A stretch of 8,840 nucleotides of DNA, taken from NCBI GenBank assembly GCA_023135505.1, contig JAGLTA010000059.1, forward strand, positions 1-8,840. The letters run 5' to 3'. The notes beneath the pieces were generated by a model. That model ran no database searches. It was given only the letters and a program-made list of their open reading frames with translations, and was not told the origin of the DNA. This stretch comes from Candidatus Parcubacteria bacterium (lineage in GTDB: Bacteria > Patescibacteriota > Patescibacteriia > JAACEG01). Position numbers and translations under genes: made by a program. Positions 5,855 to 8,840 of this stretch are shown here, one piece after another. Numbering within the stretch: the first letter of the stretch is position 1; every line of letters starts with the position of its first letter.

Positions 5855-7207
5855 TTATAAAAACAGCTTATTAATTTTGTCATCAGGATAATAATAGATA
5901 TTCCTGCCTTGTTTTTTTGATATTAAAAATTTTTGTTTTTCTAATCCTTTTAAATCTTTTATTGCCGATTTAGCGCTAACTTGATAGATGTTCATATGCA
6001 TTCTTAAAGAAGTTCTTTCTTCTGGGGCTCTATATAAATACTGCAAAAGCTGTATCTGCCTTTCATTGAAATTATATTTTAATCTTGCTTTTTTATTCAT
6101 CTGCAAATTGCTCTTTTGCTCTTTTTCTAAATATTCTTCAAATTCTTTTACCGCTAATCTGATTTTTCTAATATTATAATCAATAAAATAGGTTAAATCA
6201 TTGTCGTCCTGCTCGCTATACACATACGACATAGTATATTGTTTCGGAGATTTTTTTATAATCTTTGATATCGGCAGATAAGCAAACGCCCAATAATTAT
6301 TTTTCAGCAAATACCAATAGAAAAAAAGCCGCGCTAATCTTCCGTTCCCGTCTGTAAATGGATGCAGATATCCGATCCAAAAATGCAACATAATCGCTTT
6401 AACAACAGGATGGATAAAATTATCGCTTTCCAATTCATCGTTAGCGAATAAAACCAGCCTTTTTAACTCTTTTTTTACAAAACTGATATTTGGCGCCTCA
6501 TGATATATCTTTCCATTTATAGGATCTATTACAGAAATACCACCTGCTCGCAAACAAGGAATTTTTCCTTCATCAGTAAGTGTATCTTTTGTTATCATTT
6601 TATGCAATTCCAGCAATAAATCCATATTCATTGATCTATTTTTATATTCATTCTCTATTGATTGCATTGTTAAATAATTATTTAAAATCATCTGTTCAGA
6701 TTCATTTTTCGGTTTTCTATTTTCCCGCAAAAATTTTTTCGCGACTTTTCTAGTTGTTGCCGCTCCTTCTAACTGCGAAGACGCGATGGCCTCTTCCATA
6801 ATTCCATTAGAGATTAACTTTTGCTTATTGTTTTTATCAATATCTTTTTTTGAAGAAAACAATTTACCGCCTGTATTCATATCAATATTATGAAAAAATT
6901 CCTCAAATTTTGATAACTTAATCCATCTAAAAATATTATTTTTATCATCTAATATAGGTGTTTTTTTGCTTCGAATATCCCTTAATATTTTAACCATTAC
7001 CCAAAGTTTTTCCTTTTTGATATTTTTTGGAATTAATTCTTTATATTGAAACTTATCCCAATATAAATATTCTGGATTAGAAGATTTCTCGTCAAAATTC
7101 AAAGGTTCTTTATTAAAATCATCTTTTCGAAGAACATCCATCATTTCGTTTAAATCTGACTTTAAATCTATTTTTTTTGTTAAAGGTTTTTTTAATTTAA
7201 AAAACAT
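5855..7207 (-). CDS. Fic-domain protein (probable AMP-transferase) with C-terminal winged helix
   Basis: Full-length Fic protein of 450 residues. The Fic core motif HPFTDGNGRLAR (282-293) matches the HxFx(D/E)GNGRxxR consensus exactly, with catalytic His282, the metal-binding acid Asp286 and phosphate-binding Arg290 and Arg293. Such enzymes usually move AMP from ATP onto a Ser, Thr or Tyr of a target protein. Upstream lies ASSQLEGA (142-149), the SxxxEG inhibitory-helix motif of self-inhibited class II Fic proteins, where Glu147 blocks ATP until released. The first 130 residues are Lys-rich and I do not recognise them. Residues about 380-445 look like a winged helix-turn-helix (RQIQLLQYL, then SAKSAIKDLKGLEKQKFL, then a Tyr-rich wing), suggesting DNA binding and possibly self-regulation. 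No signal peptide or membrane helix; cytoplasmic. ATG 7207 has no SD, but a good promoter lies 50 bases upstream. No antitoxin-like partner is adjacent. Flanked by aroC-end repeats, it may be an insertion. The target is unknown. Confidence 0.9.
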   Translation of the reverse strand: MFFKLKKPLTKKIDLKSDLNEMMDVLRKDDFNKEPLNFDEKSSNPEYLYWDKFQYKELIPKNIKKEKLWVMVKILRDIRSKKTPILDDKNNIFRWIKLSKFEEFFHNIDMNTGGKLFSSKKDIDKNNKQKLISNGIMEEAIASSQLEGAATTRKVAKKFLRENRKPKNESEQMILNNYLTMQSIENEYKNRSMNMDLLLELHKMITKDTLTDEGKIPCLRAGGISVIDPINGKIYHEAPNISFVKKELKRLVLFANDELESDNFIHPVVKAIMLHFWIGYLHPFTDGNGRLARLFFYWYLLKNNYWAFAYLPISKIIKKSPKQYTMSYVYSEQDDNDLTYFIDYNIRKIRLAVKEFEEYLEKEQKSNLQMNKKARLKYNFNERQIQLLQYLYRAPEERTSLRMHMNIYQVSAKSAIKDLKGLEKQKFLISKKQGRNIYYYPDDKINKLFL

Positions 7208-7228
7208 AGTTTATATTTAATTTTTTAA

Positions 7229-7261
7229 AATAGTTGGACTTCCACTAATACTCCAACTATT
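7229..7261. promoter_or_regulatory. Inverted-repeat operator / leader hairpin candidate of fic
   Basis: AATAGTTGGA (7229-7238) and TCCAACTATT (7252-7261) are perfect 10-bp inverted arms with a 13-nt spacer. They run from within the -10 element through the predicted start and into the leader. This is a natural place for repression by a DNA-binding protein, perhaps the winged helix of the Fic protein itself (inference). As RNA it would be a 5' hairpin. Confidence 0.55.
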
Positions 7262-7286
7262 ATACAACCTTTTTAAAAAATTGCAA
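7259..7286 (-). promoter_or_regulatory. Promoter of fic
   Basis: Minus-strand TTGCAA (7281-7286), a 16-nt spacer and a perfect TATAAT (7259-7264). The predicted start is near 7252, giving a leader of about 45 nt. It sits directly after the aroC stop codon, so fic need not depend on aroC transcription. Confidence 0.6.
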
Positions 7287-7299
7287 ATTTATATGAAAA

Positions 7300-7326
7300 C
7301 TATTTTCTCTTCCATAAATCCAGCAT
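7300..7326. repeat. aroC 3'-end copy of the fic-flanking repeat
   Basis: This is the intact version of the sequence at 5816-5837. It encodes the last nine codons of aroC including its TAG stop. The exact core is 7314-7326. A gene 3' end is a common integration target, since insertion there leaves the gene whole. Confidence 0.45.
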
Positions 7327-8499
7327 AACCAGCGCGGACAGTGCTTCGGCTACTGGCGGAACCCTGATTACTATGCACGGATCGTGCCGTCCGCTTATTG
7401 TTATTTTTTCATTTTTTAGCGTTTTAATATTTACCGTGTCTTGCTCAATTCCGATTGACGCAGTCGGCTTTATTGCCAGCCGAAAAATAACAGGCATTGA
7501 ATTTGTAATTCCGCCTAAAATCCCGCCTGAATTATTTGTTTTTGTCTTAATATTTCTATTTTTGTTAATATAAAAAGGGTCGTTATGCTCGCTCCCGCGC
7601 ATCGCAACTGCATGAAAACCAGCCCCGAATTCAATACCCTTAACCGCAGGGATTGAAAACATAGCGTGAGACAAAACGCTCTCTGCTGAATTAAACAGCG
7701 GTTCGCCCAGACCGACAGGCAATCCATTGATTACGCATTCAACAATTCCGCCAATAGAATCCTTTTTGCTTTTCGCCATTTCTATCTCCTGAACCATCTT
7801 TTCCGCAATCGTTTTGTCTGGGCATCTTACTAAATTAGAATAAGCGTTTTTCTTGATTTCAGAAAAATTCAACTCTTTTTTTAACGCGACTTTTCCAACC
7901 TGTTTTGTATAAGCGCAAATCTCAACGCCTCTCTCTTTTAAAATTTTCTTCGCAATCGCGCCTGCGGCAACCATGCAGGCGGTCATCCTGCCTGACGCGA
8001 AACCGCCGCCTCGATAATCAAAAACGCTGGCGTATTTTGCCCGCGCTGTAAAATCCGCGTGTCCAGGGCGCGGAGTTAATCTTATATTTTCGTACGATTT
8101 TGAATGCGTGCTCATGTTAAAAATTTCTATTCTGATTTTTCCACCGGTTGTTTTTCCATTTTCAATTCCGCTGATAATATGTATTTCATCGGCTTCCTGC
8201 CGCGCGGTTGACAGTCCGCTCACGCTTCTTCTTTTATCAGCTTCGTCTTGTATCTCCTTTTTGCTAATTTTAACATCTTTGGGAATTCCATCAAGAAAAA
8301 ATCCAATCTTTTTTCCATGCGAATCTCCGAAAATTGACAATTTGATTCTTTCTCCAAACGGCGCTGAAAGCGGCATCGGATTTGCTCCTGATTTTCTTAA
8401 ATCGTCAAAAAATTCAGGGTCGTCTTTTTTGTCTTGAACAGGATTCTTAATAATTACCTCTTTGCTGTTTTTTTCTAATATTATTTTTATTTCCGACAT
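7300..8499 (-). CDS. aroC: Chorismate synthase
   Basis: Last common step of the shikimate pathway: anti-elimination of phosphate from EPSP to give chorismate, with reduced FMN as cofactor; cytosolic, normally a homotetramer. Motifs: FGDSHG 57-62 (catalytic-type His61); STARQEAD 97-104; RPGHAD 144-149 (second invariant His147); DYRGGGFASGRMTA 161-174; GGILGGITNSMP 325-336; and SGRHDPCIVIRVPPVAEAL 369-387. All signatures are intact. The 399-residue frame has about 40 extra N-terminal residues compared with usual enzymes of about 360. Two starts are possible. ATG 8499 has no SD, but a promoter whose start would fall at about 8500 would make it leaderless. ATG 8376 (Met42) has AGGAG 8 nt upstream and would give MPLSAPFGERIKLSIFGDSHG-like N-termini of standard length. 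I report the long frame and regard the short start as at least as likely. Confidence 0.93.
   Translation of the reverse strand: MSEIKIILEKNSKEVIIKNPVQDKKDDPEFFDDLRKSGANPMPLSAPFGERIKLSIFGDSHGKKIGFFLDGIPKDVKISKKEIQDEADKRRSVSGLSTARQEADEIHIISGIENGKTTGGKIRIEIFNMSTHSKSYENIRLTPRPGHADFTARAKYASVFDYRGGGFASGRMTACMVAAGAIAKKILKERGVEICAYTKQVGKVALKKELNFSEIKKNAYSNLVRCPDKTIAEKMVQEIEMAKSKKDSIGGIVECVINGLPVGLGEPLFNSAESVLSHAMFSIPAVKGIEFGAGFHAVAMRGSEHNDPFYINKNRNIKTKTNNSGGILGGITNSMPVIFRLAIKPTASIGIEQDTVNIKTLKNEKITISGRHDPCIVIRVPPVAEALSALVMLDLWKRK
8374..8389 (-). promoter_or_regulatory. Internal SD plus ATG: alternative aroC start
   Basis: Minus-strand AGGAG followed by 8 nt and ATG (8374-8376). It is the only convincing SD near an aroC start and yields a protein of 358 residues, which fits the family length. 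It may be the real start, or a second start giving two isoforms. Confidence 0.5.
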
Positions 8500-8506
8500 A
8501 GTAAGG

Positions 8507-8536
8507 TTTATAAATTAAAATTTGATATTTTTTCAA
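8507..8536 (-). promoter_or_regulatory. Putative promoter of aroC
   Basis: Minus-strand TTGAAA (8531-8536), an 18-nt spacer and TATAAA (8507-8512). The start would be near 8500, leaving essentially no leader before ATG 8499, or about 124 nt before ATG 8376. The sequence is AT-rich, so chance resemblance is possible. Confidence 0.35.
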
Positions 8537-8561
8537 AAACAAGGCAGAAAAAAGTTTTTTG

Positions 8562-8602
8562 CGGGGATATGAATATGTTATTATATTATATACATATCCC
8601 CG
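8562..8602 (-). terminator. Strong hairpin after the small Cys-rich ORF
   Basis: CGGGGATATG (8562-8571) and CATATCCCCG (8593-8602) form a perfect 10-bp stem with a 21-nt AT-rich loop, starting 7 bases after the ORF's TAA. On the minus strand it is followed by CAAAAAAC and then six T residues, so the U tract is delayed. It probably acts as a terminator or mRNA-end stabiliser separating this ORF from aroC. Confidence 0.55.
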
Positions 8603-8609
8603 AACATCG

Positions 8610-8774
8610 TTAGACGCGTTCGTCGTAATCACAATCTTCATTATCGCAACTGCGATATTTACAAAATCCTCCGCCTCAGCAAGGATATTCATACGTTACT
8701 ATATTGCCGCCGCACGAACACTTTTCGTCCGTTATAACTACATTACGCGCGCCACTTCTTTCGTAATCTTTCAT
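8610..8774 (-). CDS. Small Cys-rich protein with an in-frame UGA (possible selenoprotein or broken gene)
   Basis: ATG 8774 is preceded by AAAGGAGGA with a 6-nt gap, the best ribosome-binding site in the window. The frame reads MKDYERSGARNVVITDEK, then CSCGGN, then IVTYEYPC, then UGA at codon 33 (8676-8678), then GGGFCKYRSCDNEDCDYDERV and TAA (8610-8612). Cysteines at 19, 21, 32, 38, 43 and 48 continue on both sides of the UGA, which suggests one zinc-ribbon-like or redox protein of 54 residues rather than a natural end at 32. UGA is not generally reassigned here, since the long genes contain none. A 6-bp stem with an AGUU loop (8642-8657) begins 18 nt after the UGA, a spacing compatible with a bacterial SECIS, but I cannot show that it works. 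Alternatives: a true 32-residue product, a nonsense-mutated pseudogene (UGG or UGC ancestor), or a sequencing error. I do not recognise the family. Confidence 0.5.
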
Positions 8775-8780
8775 TTTTAT

Positions 8781-8789
8781 TCCTCCTTT
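8781..8789 (-). promoter_or_regulatory. Strong SD of the small Cys-rich ORF
   Basis: Minus-strand AAAGGAGGA with 6 nt (ATAAAA) before ATG 8774. It fixes the start and frame of an ORF that would otherwise be overlooked because of its internal UGA. It also shows that the SD mechanism is used in this genome, even though most starts in the window lack one. Confidence 0.75.
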
Positions 8790-8840
8790 TTATAAGTTAA
8801 AAAATTGCCTATAAAAAAACATTTTAATATTCCCCTCTTT

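Noticed and set aside
8676..8678. UGA reassigned to Gly (code 25) or Trp (code 4)
   Set aside because: The long genes (1179, 450, 430 and 399 codons), rich in Gly and with several Trp, contain no in-frame UGA, so UGA is not generally a sense codon here.

Overview
This window is AT-rich, and every gene I can support lies on the minus strand. The gene style suggests a Candidate Phyla Radiation / Patescibacteria genome, most likely Parcubacteria-like. The evidence is a Thr-rich mosaic surface protein with a juxtamembrane peptidoglycan-binding-like module and a C-terminal membrane anchor, AT-rich leaders and few Shine-Dalgarno (SD) sites. This placement is inference from protein style, not from a marker gene. 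UGA behaves as a stop: all long frames are free of in-frame UGA, and the genes end in TAA or TAG.

Layout in transcription order (right to left): a small Cys-rich ORF (8610-8774) has the best ribosome-binding site in the window but carries an in-frame UGA at codon 33. A strong hairpin follows it (8562-8602). Next come aroC (chorismate synthase, 7300-8499), a Fic-domain protein with a C-terminal winged-helix region (5855-7207), a 50-codon 3' remnant of a PEP-synthase-type gene (5663-5815), aroA (EPSP synthase, 4277-5569) and a 1179-residue secreted, membrane-anchored mosaic surface protein (415-3954). The last 300 bases (1-311) hold no gene. They contain two copies of a structured repeat, and one copy forms a nested ~165-nt hairpin that begins just downstream of a good minus-strand promoter.

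How it fits together: AroA (PEP + shikimate-3-phosphate to EPSP) and AroC (EPSP to chorismate) are consecutive steps of the shikimate pathway. They are separated by the fic gene and the PEP-enzyme remnant. A degenerate copy of the 3' end of aroC sits exactly between the end of fic and the remnant, so the fic segment is bracketed by two aroC-end sequences. That suggests fic arrived by insertion or recombination and that the PEP-enzyme gene was destroyed at that point. Both aroA and fic have recognisable promoters with perfect inverted repeats over the -10/start region, so each is probably controlled separately.

Most worth checking: the UGA-containing Cys-rich ORF (selenoprotein, readthrough or broken gene), the left-edge structured repeat/ncRNA candidate, the fic insertion with its aroC-end duplication, and the Thr/Ala-rich triplet inserts in the surface protein.
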